Origin: Brachybacterium alimentarium
Lineage (GTDB): Bacteria; Actinomycetota; Actinomycetes; Actinomycetales; Dermabacteraceae
DNA length: 64,000 nucleotides
NCBI RefSeq assembly: GCF_002332425.1
Contig: NZ_NRGS01000005.1
Coordinates: 445,777-509,776, forward strand
Direction of reading: 5' to 3'
Both the position numbers and the translations under genes were made by a program. The notes under the pieces were generated by a model. The model did not search any database. It saw nothing but the letters and a program-made list of their open reading frames with translations, and had not been told where the DNA came from. Shown here piece after piece: positions 18,002 through 28,974 of this stretch; position 1 is the first letter of the stretch; each line of letters begins with the position of its first letter.

Positions 18002-21000
18002 ATGGCTCCCGCGGACTCCGAAGACTTTGTGCACCTCCACGTCCACACGGACTACTCGCTCCTGGACGGGGCCGCGAAGATCGACAAACTGGTCGACGAG
18101 ACCGTGCGACAAGGGCAGAAGGCCGTGGCGATCACCGACCACGGCTACCTCTTCGGCGCCTACGAGTTCTACCGGACCGCCAAGGCCGCGGGCATCAAGC
18201 CGATCATCGGCATCGAGGCCTATGTGACGCCGGGGACCAGCCGCCACGACCGCACCCGCGTGCAGTGGGGCACCCGCGAGCAGCAGCTGGCCGGCGACGA
18301 CGTCTCCGCCCGTGGCGCGTACACCCACATGACCCTGCTGTCGCGCTCCACCGAGGGCATGCACAACCTGTTCCGGCTCGGCTCGGCCGCCTCGCTCGAG
18401 GGGCAGATGGGCAAGTGGCCCCGCATGGACCGCGAGATCCTCTCGCAGTACTCCGAGGGTCTGATCGCGACCTCCGGGTGCCCGTCGGGCGAGGTGCAGA
18501 CCCGCCTGCGACTGGGCCAGTTCGACGAGGCCGTGAAGGCCGCCGGCGAGTTCCAGGACATGTTCGGCAAGGAGAACTACTTCATCGAGCTCATGGACCA
18601 TGGGCTCGACATCGAGAAGCGCGTGACCAAGGACCTCATCGAGGTCTCCCGGGCCGTCGGCGCGCCGCTGGTCGCCACCAACGACCTCCACTACGTCACC
18701 GAGCAGGATGCGACCATCCAGGACGTCCTGCTGTGCATCAACTCCGGCTCGCGCCTGAACGACCCCGACCGCTTCAAGTTCGGCGGCTCCGGCTACTTCC
18801 TGAAGTCCGCGCAGCAGATGCGCGAGCTCTTCCGCGAGTTCCCCGAGGCCTGCGACAACACCCTGCGCATCGCCGAGATGAGCGAGGTCGAGTTCCGCAC
18901 CACCGACGAGGGCGCGAACTACATGCCCAACTTCCCGACGCCTCCGGGGGAGGACGAGGAGTCCTGGTTCGTCAAGGAGGTTCAGCGCGGCCTGCAGTAC
19001 CGCTATCCCGCCGGGATCCCCGACGATGTCCAGAAGCGGGCCGACTACGAGGTCGGCGTCATCCTGCAGATGGGCTTCCCGGGCTACTTCCTGGTCGTGT
19101 CGGACTACATCAAGTGGGCCAAGGAGCAGGACATCCGCGTGGGGCCGGGCCGTGGCTCCGGTGCCGGTTCGATGGTCGCCTATGCCATGCGCATCACCGA
19201 TCTCGATCCTCTCGAGCACGGTCTGCTGTTCGAGCGGTTCCTGAACCCGGACCGCGTGTCCATGCCCGACTTCGACGTCGACTTCGATGATCGCCGCCGC
19301 GGCGAGGTCATCGAGTACGTCGAGCGCAAGTACGGCGACGACCGCATCGCGCAGGTCATCACCTACGGCGTCATGAAGACCAAGAACTCCCTCAAGGACG
19401 CCTCCCGCGTCCTGGACTACCCCTATGCCATGGGCGACCGCCTCTCCAAGGCGCTCCCGCCGACGGTGATGGGCAAGGACATCTCCATCAAGGGGATCTT
19501 CGACCCCGAGGACAAGCGCTACGCGGAGGCGGGGGAGTTCCGTCGGATCCACGACGAGGACCCCGACGTCCAGAAGGTCGTCGAGATCGCCAAGGGCGTC
19601 GAGGGCCTCACCCGAGGCTGGGGCGTGCACGCCTGCGCCGTGATCATGTCCAGCCACCCGCTGGTCGACATCGTGCCGATGATGCGCCGCCCCTCGGACG
19701 GTCAGATCATCACCCAGTTCGAGTACCCGACGCTGGAGACCCTCGGCCTGCTGAAGATGGACTTCCTGGGGCTGAGGAACCTCACCGTGCTCTCGGACGC
19801 GGTGGCGAACATGGAGCGCAACGGCAAGACCCCTCCGGATCTTGAGATGCTGCCCTTCGACGACGAGAAGACCTATGAGCTCCTCCAGCGCGGCGACACC
19901 CTCGGCGTGTTCCAGCTGGACGGCTCGGGCATGCGCACTCTGCTGCGGCAGATGAAGCCCGACCAGTTCGGGGACATCACCGCCGTCTCGGCGCTGTACC
20001 GACCCGGCCCGATGGGCATGAACTCCCACACCAACTACGCGCTGCGCAAGAACGGGCTGCAGGAGATCACGCCGATCCATCCCGAGCTCGAGGAGCCGCT
20101 CTCGGAGATCCTCGGCGAGACCTACGGCGTGCTGGTCTACCAGGAGCAGGTCATGCAGACGGCGCAGAAGGTCGCCGGCTACAGCCTGGGCCAGGCGGAC
20201 ATCCTGCGGCGCGCCATGGGCAAGAAGAAGAAGGCGGAGCTGGACAAGCAGTTCGCGTCCTTCGAGGCCGGCATGAAGGACAACGGCTACTCCGCGGGCG
20301 CCGTGACGGCGCTGTGGGAGACGCTGATGCCCTTCGCGGACTACGCCTTCAACAAATCGCACTCCGCCGCCTACGGCGTGGTCTCCTACTGGACCGGCTA
20401 CCTCAAGGCGAACCATCCCACCGAGTACATGGCCGCGCTGCTGACCTCCACCCAGGAGAACCGCGACCGTCTGGGCCTCTATCTCGGCGACTGCCGCCAC
20501 CGCGGCATCACCGTGCTCCCGCCCGACGTCAACGAGTCGGATCTGTACTTCTCGGCCGTCGGCGACGACATCCGCTTCGGGCTCTCGGCGATCCGCAACG
20601 TCGGCGCGCACGTGGTCGAGGAGATCATCAAGACCCGCGAGGAGAAGGGGGCCTTCACCTCCTTCACGGACTTCCTGGACAAGGTCCCGCTGTCGGTGTG
20701 CAACAAGCGCACCATCGAGTCGCTCATCAAGGGCGGCGCCTTCGACTCCATCGGCGCCAACCGTCGCTCCCTGGTGCTGATCCACGAGGACGCCGTCGAC
20801 TCCGTCGTGGACGTCAAGCGCAAGGAGGCCCAGGGACAGTACGACCTGTTCGGAGACGTGTTCGGCGCTGCCGGGGGAGACGACGTCGCCTCCGGCTCCG
20901 CGGCGACCATCGTGATCCCCGATCTGCCCGAATGGGATCGCAAGGAGAAGCTCGCCTTCGAGCGCAACATGCTGGGGCTGTACGTCTCGGACCACCCGCT

Positions 21001-21568
21001 GTACGGCCTCGAGCACGTCATCGCACAGAACTCCTCGACCTCGATCAGCGCCCTGGCCGACGACGGTGCGATCCAGGACGGCACCATGGTCACCATCGCC
21101 GGTCTCATCACGAGCCTGCAGCGCAAGACCACCAAGAAGGGCGACATGTGGGCGATCGCCACCGTGGAGGACCTCGAGGGCTCGATCGACTGCCTCATGT
21201 TCCCCTCGACGTACCAGACCGTCGCCACGGAGCTGGCCGAGGATCTCATCGTCTCGATGAAGGGGCGGGTGGACATCTCCAAGGGCATGCCCGAGCTGCG
21301 CGTCATGGAGATGACGATCCCGGAGACCGGAGGCGGTCCCGACGGTCCGGTCGTGATCGCGCTGCCGGCGATGCGCGCGACCACCAAGGTCGCCGAGAAG
21401 CTGCGGGAGGTGCTCGAGGACAACCCCGGGTCGAGCGAGGTGCGCCTGCGACTCCAGGAGCCCGGCCGCAGCACGCTCATGCAGCTGGACAAGCGCCTCT
21501 CCGTGAACCCGTCGGCCGCTCTGTACGCCTCGCTCAAGACGCTGCTCGGACCCAGCTGCCTGCAGTGA
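18002..21568 (+). CDS. dnaE: DNA polymerase III alpha subunit DnaE
   Basis: Replicative polymerase of the chromosome. 1188 residues, as in actinobacterial DnaE1. The N-terminal PHP domain carries HLHVHTDYS (H11, H13, H15), which in mycobacterial DnaE1 is the proofreading exonuclease. The palm domain has GPGRGSGAGSMVAYAM and the catalytic-aspartate motif PDFDVDF (residues 422-428), then VMKTKNSLKD, the fingers, a helix-hairpin-helix region, and a C-terminal OB domain (about 1000-1085, MVTIAGLITSLQRKTTKKGD). The start at 18002 places the PHP motif at the normal distance; an upstream ATG would add 13 residues. An 1125-codon open frame on the opposite strand is a GC artefact. Confidence 0.97.
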   Translation: MAPADSEDFVHLHVHTDYSLLDGAAKIDKLVDETVRQGQKAVAITDHGYLFGAYEFYRTAKAAGIKPIIGIEAYVTPGTSRHDRTRVQWGTREQQLAGDDVSARGAYTHMTLLSRSTEGMHNLFRLGSAASLEGQMGKWPRMDREILSQYSEGLIATSGCPSGEVQTRLRLGQFDEAVKAAGEFQDMFGKENYFIELMDHGLDIEKRVTKDLIEVSRAVGAPLVATNDLHYVTEQDATIQDVLLCINSGSRLNDPDRFKFGGSGYFLKSAQQMRELFREFPEACDNTLRIAEMSEVEFRTTDEGANYMPNFPTPPGEDEESWFVKEVQRGLQYRYPAGIPDDVQKRADYEVGVILQMGFPGYFLVVSDYIKWAKEQDIRVGPGRGSGAGSMVAYAMRITDLDPLEHGLLFERFLNPDRVSMPDFDVDFDDRRRGEVIEYVERKYGDDRIAQVITYGVMKTKNSLKDASRVLDYPYAMGDRLSKALPPTVMGKDISIKGIFDPEDKRYAEAGEFRRIHDEDPDVQKVVEIAKGVEGLTRGWGVHACAVIMSSHPLVDIVPMMRRPSDGQIITQFEYPTLETLGLLKMDFLGLRNLTVLSDAVANMERNGKTPPDLEMLPFDDEKTYELLQRGDTLGVFQLDGSGMRTLLRQMKPDQFGDITAVSALYRPGPMGMNSHTNYALRKNGLQEITPIHPELEEPLSEILGETYGVLVYQEQVMQTAQKVAGYSLGQADILRRAMGKKKKAELDKQFASFEAGMKDNGYSAGAVTALWETLMPFADYAFNKSHSAAYGVVSYWTGYLKANHPTEYMAALLTSTQENRDRLGLYLGDCRHRGITVLPPDVNESDLYFSAVGDDIRFGLSAIRNVGAHVVEEIIKTREEKGAFTSFTDFLDKVPLSVCNKRTIESLIKGGAFDSIGANRRSLVLIHEDAVDSVVDVKRKEAQGQYDLFGDVFGAAGGDDVASGSAATIVIPDLPEWDRKEKLAFERNMLGLYVSDHPLYGLEHVIAQNSSTSISALADDGAIQDGTMVTIAGLITSLQRKTTKKGDMWAIATVEDLEGSIDCLMFPSTYQTVATELAEDLIVSMKGRVDISKGMPELRVMEMTIPETGGGPDGPVVIALPAMRATTKVAEKLREVLEDNPGSSEVRLRLQEPGRSTLMQLDKRLSVNPSAALYASLKTLLGPSCLQ

Positions 21569-21569
21569 C

Positions 21570-22403
21570 GTGAGCGCTCAGCTGCGGGTCGCGACCTACA
21601 ACATCCACCACGGGGCCGACGGCCGCGACCGGCTCGATCTGGCACGCATCGCCGAGACGCTCGCCGGGCTGAGGGCCGACGTCATCGGCCTGCAGGAGGT
21701 GGACGTGGCCTTCGGGGCGCGCTCCGCGTTCGAGGACCAGGCCGCGGGCCTGGCGGAGATGCTCGGGCTGCGCGGATGCTTCGGCGCCGCGATCGACCAC
21801 GCGGCGGACGACGGGCCGGCTCGTGGTGAGCAACACCGACGGCAGTACGGGCTCGCGCTGCTGACCCCGCACGAGATCACCGCGCACCGGATGCGGCAGC
21901 TGCCCGGCCACCCTGCCCTGGGGCCGCTGCGCGAGCCGCGCGGGCTGCTGTCCGCGACCGTGCATCCGGCGGGCCAGGAACCCCTGCAGGTGCACGTCAC
22001 CCACCTCGATCACGAGCATCGCGGCCACCGCACCGCCCAGGTGCTGCGGATCCTCGAGCACACCTCGGCGCTGGACGGGCCGGCCCTGCTGCTCGGGGAT
22101 CTGAACGCCGATCCCTCCGCCGCAGAGCTCGGCCCCCTGTCCGCAGGCGGATGGCGGGAGGCCGCCGTGGACCTGCGCGGGGCGATGCCGCGCTCGCCGG
22201 TCACCGCGAAGTTCGCCGCAGCGCTCCCGTTCGGACGCTCCCCGGGGCGCGCGACCTTCCCTTCGCGGCTGCCCCTGCTGCGGATCGATTCGATCTGGTC
22301 GCGCGGCGCGCTCGAGGCGACCGGTCTCGAGGTGGGGGCCAGTCACGCCTCGGATCATCGGCCCCTGCTCGCGACCTTCCAGCGGCTCCGGGCCGGTTCC
22401 TGA
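21570..22403 (+). CDS. Endonuclease/exonuclease/phosphatase family protein
   Basis: 277 residues with the exonuclease III / DNase I fold. Motifs in order: RVATYNIHHG (metal site), GLQEVDVAF (metal-binding Glu), VTHLDHEHRGHR, LLGDLNADPS (catalytic Asp-Asn) and a final ASDHRPLLATF with the general-base Asp-His pair. No signal peptide or membrane segment, so probably cytoplasmic. The substrate cannot be read from sequence: phosphodiesters in lipids, nucleic acids or sugars are all possible for this superfamily. Starts with GTG one base after the dnaE stop, so it is likely cotranscribed with dnaE. Confidence 0.85.
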   Translation: MSAQLRVATYNIHHGADGRDRLDLARIAETLAGLRADVIGLQEVDVAFGARSAFEDQAAGLAEMLGLRGCFGAAIDHAADDGPARGEQHRRQYGLALLTPHEITAHRMRQLPGHPALGPLREPRGLLSATVHPAGQEPLQVHVTHLDHEHRGHRTAQVLRILEHTSALDGPALLLGDLNADPSAAELGPLSAGGWREAAVDLRGAMPRSPVTAKFAAALPFGRSPGRATFPSRLPLLRIDSIWSRGALEATGLEVGASHASDHRPLLATFQRLRAGS

Positions 22404-22413
22404 GCAGTCCCAC

Positions 22414-22419
22414 TATCGT
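22414..22419 (+). promoter_or_regulatory. Leaderless -10 element (TATCGT) of the acyl-CoA dehydrogenase-like gene
   Basis: TATCGT is followed by six bases (GGGGAC) and the ATG at 22426. Confidence 0.5.
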
Positions 22420-22425
22420 GGGGAC

Positions 22426-23700
22426 ATGACTGCTGCTGATGCCGTCGCGGACCCCGCGATCTTCCTCTCCGATGCCCTGCTGAGCACCTTCCGGGACCGT
22501 GCGGCGAGACATGACCGCGAGAACACCTTCCCCACGGACGATCTCGCGGATCTCCGCGCCGCCGGATACCTGCGCCTGCTGGTGCCGACCGAGCTGGGAG
22601 GCCTCGGGGCGAGCCTGCTGCAGGCGAGCCGGATCCAACGACGCCTCGCCCAGGCCGCGCCGGCGACTGCGCTGTCGATGAACATGCACCTCGTGGTCAC
22701 CGGCGCCGCACTGCACGCCCACCGCCTCGGCGTGGAGAGCGTGTGCTCGATCCTCGGGGACGCCGCCGAGGGCAGGCTGTTCGCCTTCGGGATCTCAGAG
22801 GCGGGCAACGACGCCATGCTCTTCGACTCCGGCACCAGCGCCGACACGGAAGCCGACGGCGGGTACCGCCTCACCGGCACCAAGATCTTCACCTCCCTGG
22901 CGCCGGTCTGGGACCGCCTGGTCGTGCACGGACTCGTCCAGGATCCCGCCGACGGCTCGGGCGACGGTGCTGCGGACGGCTCTGCCGCCGGCCCCGTCCC
23001 GGAGGACCCCCGCCTGGTGTTCGGCGTGCTGGAGCGCACCGACGACGTCGAGACCCTGGACGACTGGGACACCCACGGCATGCGTCCCTCGCAGTCCTGC
23101 ACCACCCGTCTGCACGGCGCACGGATCGCGCCGGAACGGGTGCTGACGCACACGCCCGTCGGCCCGAATCCCGACCCCTTCGTGATGGGGATCTTCGGCA
23201 CCTTCGAGCTGCTGATCGCCTCCGTCTACACCGGGATCGCCGAACGGGCGGTCGCCGTCGGCGCAGGGATCGCCACCACCCGCCGCAGTGTCACCAAGGG
23301 CATCGCCCACGCCGACGACCCCGACATCCGGTGGCGCCTGGCCGATGCCGCGATCGGGCTCGACGGCGCCGTGCTGCAGATCGAGAAGGTGCTCGCGGAC
23401 CTCGACGCCCTCGGGACGGGGGAGAGCGGCGCAGGGATCACCGATCACGGGCCGCGATGGTTCCTGCACTTCTCCGGGGTGAAGTCCCGGGCGACCGAGG
23501 CCGCGATCGCCGCCGTGGACCAGGTGCTGCGCGCCAGCGGCGGGTCCCAGTACTTCCGCCGCAGCGAGCTGGAACGACTCTCCCGGGATGTGCGCGCCGG
23601 GATGTACCACCCCTCAGACGAGGAGTCCGTGCACGCCTCGTACGCGAAGGCGCTGCTCGGTGAGATCGGACAGAGCGGCGAGACCGCAGAGACGGCGTAG
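22426..23700 (+). CDS. Acyl-CoA dehydrogenase-like flavoprotein
   Basis: 424 residues with the acyl-CoA dehydrogenase fold: N-terminal helical domain (FPTDDLADLRAAGYLRLLVPTELGGLGAS), middle beta domain with FGISEAGNDA and YRLTGTKIFTSLAPVWD, and a C-terminal helical domain ending in RRSELERLSRDVRAGMYHP. The C-terminus resembles the DszC/NcnH-type subgroup (ACAD_8), in which the classical catalytic glutamate is not retained; I cannot see that glutamate here. The true reaction could therefore be oxygenation or desaturation of a non-CoA substrate. Monocistronic between a leaderless promoter and a bidirectional terminator. Confidence 0.82.
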   Translation: MTAADAVADPAIFLSDALLSTFRDRAARHDRENTFPTDDLADLRAAGYLRLLVPTELGGLGASLLQASRIQRRLAQAAPATALSMNMHLVVTGAALHAHRLGVESVCSILGDAAEGRLFAFGISEAGNDAMLFDSGTSADTEADGGYRLTGTKIFTSLAPVWDRLVVHGLVQDPADGSGDGAADGSAAGPVPEDPRLVFGVLERTDDVETLDDWDTHGMRPSQSCTTRLHGARIAPERVLTHTPVGPNPDPFVMGIFGTFELLIASVYTGIAERAVAVGAGIATTRRSVTKGIAHADDPDIRWRLADAAIGLDGAVLQIEKVLADLDALGTGESGAGITDHGPRWFLHFSGVKSRATEAAIAAVDQVLRASGGSQYFRRSELERLSRDVRAGMYHPSDEESVHASYAKALLGEIGQSGETAETA

Positions 23701-23754
23701 AGCGGGGCCCGGGGACGGCCACGCCTGCGCCCCCATCCCCTCCAGCAGCATGCA

Positions 23755-23794
23755 GAACGCCCCGGCCCTCCCTGCGGGGAGGACCGGGGCGTTC
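23755..23794. terminator. Bidirectional terminator between convergent genes
   Basis: GC-rich inverted repeat with arms starting GAACGCCCCGG and ending CCGGGGCGTTC, followed by TTGT on the + strand. It separates the acyl-CoA dehydrogenase-like gene (+) from the flotillin gene (-). Confidence 0.75.
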
Positions 23795-23813
23795 TTGTGG
23801 TGACGGGCCGGAC

Positions 23814-25373
23814 TCAGGCGTCGTCACTGCTGTCGTCGGCCGAGGAGCTGTCCGCGGACGAGCTCTCGGCGGCGGACGGCGTCAGCTCGGCCTGCTCGCG
23901 CACCTCGCGGCCGCCATCGGCGGCACGCTTGAGGGTGTCCTGGAAATCGACACCAGTGGTGGACTTGACCATGTCGAGCACCTGGGCGAGGCCGACCGAG
24001 ATGTTCTGGCCGATCTTCGCCTCGCCGTCGGTGGAGAACACCGACAGGTTGGAGATGTTCGAGTAGGGCGCCGCCAGCTCGTTGGCGACCGTCGGCAGCA
24101 CCTCGAGCACCTGGTTGAGCACCGCGGCGTCGTTGAACTGCTTGTAGGCCTCGGCGCGGGCGCGGGTGGTCTCCGCCTCGGCGTCGCCCTTGGCACGGAT
24201 CGCCGACCCCTCGGCCTCACCCTTGGCACGCAGGGCATCGGCCTCGGCCTGACCCTCGAGGCGGACTGCCTCGGCGTCCTTCGAGCGGCGCTGCAGCTCG
24301 ATCTCGGCCTCGGCCCGACCACGGGCCTCGATGGCATGCGCCTCGGCGTCCGCGGTGACCTTGCGGGACTCGGCGCGGTTGCGCTCGTCCTGCAGCTGGG
24401 CCTCCGACTCGGCGATGTGCGCGTACTTCTTGGAGTCCGCATCCTGCTGCTCGGCGTAGCGCTTGGCCTCGGCCGGCTTGTGAACCTCGGCGATCAGCTG
24501 CTTCTCGCGCAGGTCGTTGTTGCGGACCGCGATGAGCTCTTCCTGCTCGATGATCCGCTGCTGCTGAGCGGCACGGGCGAGCGGGCCGGAGGCGTCCGCG
24601 ACGGCCTGACGGGCGTCGGTCTCCTCCTTGATCTCCGCATTGCGGATGTCGAAGGCCTGCTTCGACTCCGCCTCCTGCTGGAGGTTCATGTTCGTCGCCT
24701 GCGTGGACTCACGGTTGGCGTCCGACTCGGCGATCGCGGCGCGCTTGGCCACCAGCGCGGCCTCGGGGCGGCCCCAGTCGCGCAGGTAGGAGCCGTCGTC
24801 CTCGATCGCGGAGATCTGGAAGGTGTCGATGACCAGACCCTGGTTGTTCATCGAGTGCTCGGCCTCGGCCTGGACCTGGCTCGCGAACGACGCACGGTCG
24901 CGGATGATCTGCTCGACGCTCAGCGTGCCGACCACCGCGCGTAGCGTGCCCGAGAGGATCTCCTGCGTGTAATGGTCGATCTGCTGCTGCTGATCGAGGA
25001 AGCGCTGCGAGGCCTTGCGGACGTCGTCGATGTTGCCGCCCACCTTGACCTGCGCCACACCGCGCAGCCGCAGGAAGATGCCGTTCATCGAGTAGCCCTC
25101 GACCTCGACCGGGATCTGGCGCGAGCTCAGGCTCAGCACGAAGGCCCGGTCCACGATCGGTCGCACGATGGCGCGGCCGCCGATGATCACGCGGGCGCTG
25201 CCGGATTCGAGGTCGATGTCCCCGGTCGGGCTGGTCTTCGCATTGCGACCGGTGATGATGAGCGCCTCGTTGGGCGCGGCGATCCGGTAGCTGCGCATCA
25301 GGATGAGCAGCAGGATCAGCAGGACGACGACGACGGCGGCGACGCCGATCGCCAGCGGTATCAGTGCTTCCAT
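23814..25373 (-). CDS. Flotillin family protein (SPFH domain)
   Basis: 519 residues. A single N-terminal membrane segment (about 5-26, ending LILMRSYRIAAPNEALIITG) is followed by an SPFH/band 7 domain to about residue 200 and then a long coiled coil made of Ala-Glu-rich repeats (about 210-420). The C-terminal region, with LEVLPTVANELAAPYSNISNLSVFS, is typical of flotillins such as B. subtilis FloT. Flotillins scaffold membrane microdomains at the inner face. The start is the ATG at 25373, preceded by GAGGGG; longer in-frame starts add non-homologous sequence. No NfeD-like partner is next to it. Transcribed opposite to both neighbours. Confidence 0.93.
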   Translation of the reverse strand: MEALIPLAIGVAAVVVVLLILLLILMRSYRIAAPNEALIITGRNAKTSPTGDIDLESGSARVIIGGRAIVRPIVDRAFVLSLSSRQIPVEVEGYSMNGIFLRLRGVAQVKVGGNIDDVRKASQRFLDQQQQIDHYTQEILSGTLRAVVGTLSVEQIIRDRASFASQVQAEAEHSMNNQGLVIDTFQISAIEDDGSYLRDWGRPEAALVAKRAAIAESDANRESTQATNMNLQQEAESKQAFDIRNAEIKEETDARQAVADASGPLARAAQQQRIIEQEELIAVRNNDLREKQLIAEVHKPAEAKRYAEQQDADSKKYAHIAESEAQLQDERNRAESRKVTADAEAHAIEARGRAEAEIELQRRSKDAEAVRLEGQAEADALRAKGEAEGSAIRAKGDAEAETTRARAEAYKQFNDAAVLNQVLEVLPTVANELAAPYSNISNLSVFSTDGEAKIGQNISVGLAQVLDMVKSTTGVDFQDTLKRAADGGREVREQAELTPSAAESSSADSSSADDSSDDA

Positions 25374-25558
25374 GGGTTCCCCTCGAACTTCTGTGGAATG
25401 TTGCACCAGTCTCCCATCGCGCAGCCTGACGTGACACCGGAGTCCAGAACCGAGGCCCCGCTGTGACCCGGAGCGCACGGGACCGGCCCGGAACGCCGGG
25501 GGAGACGGTCGGCATCTCACGATGTGTCCGTCCTGTCCGCATGCCGGAATGACGGGAC

Positions 25559-25564
25559 TAGGGT
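25559..25564 (+). promoter_or_regulatory. -10 element (TAGGGT) of the MHS transporter gene
   Basis: TAGGGT lies eight bases before the GTG at 25573, predicting a leaderless or nearly leaderless transcript and supporting GTG over the ATG at 25522. The remaining 180 bases up to the flotillin start hold its promoter region and no gene. Confidence 0.5.
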
Positions 25565-25572
25565 CGGCCGAC

Positions 25573-26970
25573 GTGAGTACAGCACCAGCCCCCACCACGT
25601 CGGCCCCGGCCGCAGCCCCCGCGAACACCCGCGGTCGCGTCATCACCGCCTCGATGGTCGGCACGACGATCGAGTTCTTCGACTTCTACGCCTATGCGAC
25701 AGCGGCCTCCCTGGTCTTCCCGGCACTGTTCTTCCCGACGCAGACGCCGGCGAACCAGCTGCTGAGCTCGTTCGCGATCTTCGGCGTCGCCTTCGTCGCC
25801 CGCCCGCTGGGCTCGCTCATCTTCGGCCACTTCGGTGACCGGGTGGGCCGTAAGACCACCCTGGTCGCGAGCCTGCTGGTGATGGGCATCGCGACCTTCC
25901 TCATCGGCGTGCTGCCCACCGCCTCGACCCCCGGCTTCACGGTGCTGGCGCCCGCGATCCTGGTGCTGCTGCGCTTCTGCCAGGGCATCGGTCTGGGCGG
26001 CGAATGGTCCGGTGCGGCCCTGCTCGCCACCGAGAACGCCCCTCCCGGCAAGCGAGCCCTCTACGGCACGTTCCCGCAGCTCGGCGCGCCCATCGGGTTC
26101 ATCCTGTCGAACCTGCTGTTCGTGGTCCTCAGCGTGCAGCTGACCGACGCGCAGTTCATGTCGTGGGGGTGGCGTCTGCCGTTCCTGCTCTCCTCGATCC
26201 TGGTGATCGTGGGCCTGTGGGTGCGCCTGAAGCTGATGGAGAGCCCTGCCTTCCAGAAGGTGATCGACGAGCAGCGCGTGGCCGCAGTCCCGATCGCCCG
26301 CGTGTTCCGCACGGCGTGGAAGCCGCTGATCCTCGCCACGATCGCCATGGTCGCCACCTATGTCCTCTTCTATCTCATGACGGCCTTCCTCATGGTGGTC
26401 GGCACCACCGCAGCCGACGAGGAGACTGCGCGCGCGGCCGCGGAGGCGGCCGGGAAGCCGTTCGACGCCGCCGGGTTCGCTCCCGGTCTCGGCTTCGAGC
26501 GCCCGCAGTTCCTCACCATGCTGATCATCGGCGTCGTGTTCTTCGGCATCTTCACCCTGGTCTCCGGCCCGCTCGCGGACCGCATGGGCCGCCGCAAGCT
26601 GCTGCTCGGCGTCACCGTCGGCATCGGCATCTTCGGGCTCCTCATCGAGCCGATGGTGCAGGCCGGCACGGCCGGTGCGATGGCGACGCTGATCATCGGC
26701 TTCACGCTCATGGGCCTCACCTTCGGCCCGATGGCGGCCTACCTGCCCGAGATGTTCGCGTCCGACGTGCGCTACACCGGCAGCGCGGTCAGCTACAACA
26801 TGGCCTCCGTGATCGGTGCGGCGCCCGCGCCGTACGCGATGATCGCTCTGTGGCAGCTGCTGGACGGACCGCTGTGGCTCGTGGGCGGTTACCTGACCCT
26901 CGCCGCGGTCATCACGATCGTCGCGCTGCTGATCGGCAAGGAGACCCGCGAGGTCGACTTCCTGGCCTGA
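25573..26970 (+). CDS. MFS transporter, metabolite:H+ symporter (MHS) family
   Basis: 465 residues with 12 membrane segments. The MHS signature is clear: TIEFFDFYAYATAASLVFPALFF in the first segment, ARPLGSLIFGHFGDRVGRK in loop 2-3, and GPLADRMGRRKL in loop 8-9. MHS members (ProP, ShiA, KgtP, YhjE) carry organic acids, osmolytes or shikimate with protons; the substrate here cannot be deduced. I place the start at a GTG just after a promoter-like box. It is a single-gene unit between the divergent flotillin gene and a terminator shared with pgi. Confidence 0.9.
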   Translation: MSTAPAPTTSAPAAAPANTRGRVITASMVGTTIEFFDFYAYATAASLVFPALFFPTQTPANQLLSSFAIFGVAFVARPLGSLIFGHFGDRVGRKTTLVASLLVMGIATFLIGVLPTASTPGFTVLAPAILVLLRFCQGIGLGGEWSGAALLATENAPPGKRALYGTFPQLGAPIGFILSNLLFVVLSVQLTDAQFMSWGWRLPFLLSSILVIVGLWVRLKLMESPAFQKVIDEQRVAAVPIARVFRTAWKPLILATIAMVATYVLFYLMTAFLMVVGTTAADEETARAAAEAAGKPFDAAGFAPGLGFERPQFLTMLIIGVVFFGIFTLVSGPLADRMGRRKLLLGVTVGIGIFGLLIEPMVQAGTAGAMATLIIGFTLMGLTFGPMAAYLPEMFASDVRYTGSAVSYNMASVIGAAPAPYAMIALWQLLDGPLWLVGGYLTLAAVITIVALLIGKETREVDFLA

Positions 26971-26987
26971 GACGTCCTCCTGACATG

Positions 26988-27021
26988 GAGAAGGGCGGCC
27001 CCCATGGGGGCCGCCCTTCTC
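26988..27021. terminator. Bidirectional terminator between MHS transporter and pgi
   Basis: Near-perfect palindrome GAGAAGGGCGGCCCCC / GGGGGCCGCCCTTCTC with a short loop, 17 bases after the transporter stop and 55 bases beyond the convergent pgi stop. Confidence 0.8.
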
Positions 27022-27076
27022 GTCTGTCCGGCGGTGCGTCCGGACCGCCCGGGAGATCCTCCCGGGCGCGGTCCGC

Positions 27077-28771
<1,695 letters not shown>

Positions 28772-28891
28772 ACAGCCATTGAACACCCTTCCGGCGAGGA
28801 ACGTCGTGCCCGGTCAGCGTGTTGCACGTGCTCCCGCCGAAGTGGTTGAAAAAGGCCCGAGACCGATTTGTGACCGCAGGATGGATTGTTC

Positions 28892-28920
28892 TTGACAGGC
28901 GAGGGTGCAGACTGAGGGAT
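28892..28920 (+). promoter_or_regulatory. Promoter of the peptide ABC importer (TTGACA-17-AGGGAT)
   Basis: A perfect TTGACA (28892-28897) is followed after 17 bases by AGGGAT (28915-28920), a weak -10. It lies 55 bases before the ATG at 28975, within the 203-base gap shared with the divergent pgi gene; no gene is seen in that gap. Confidence 0.5.
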
Positions 28921-28974
28921 GCGTCGTGCGCAACGGAGCGCGACGGACCCAGCCCTAGTCGTCCAGGAGAATCC

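Noticed and set aside
17639..21016. 1125-codon open frame on the minus strand
   Set aside because: Exactly antisense to dnaE and the MetE-like gene. Its composition (Asp/Val/Leu/Gly/His-rich, without domains) is that of a shadow frame in high-GC DNA.
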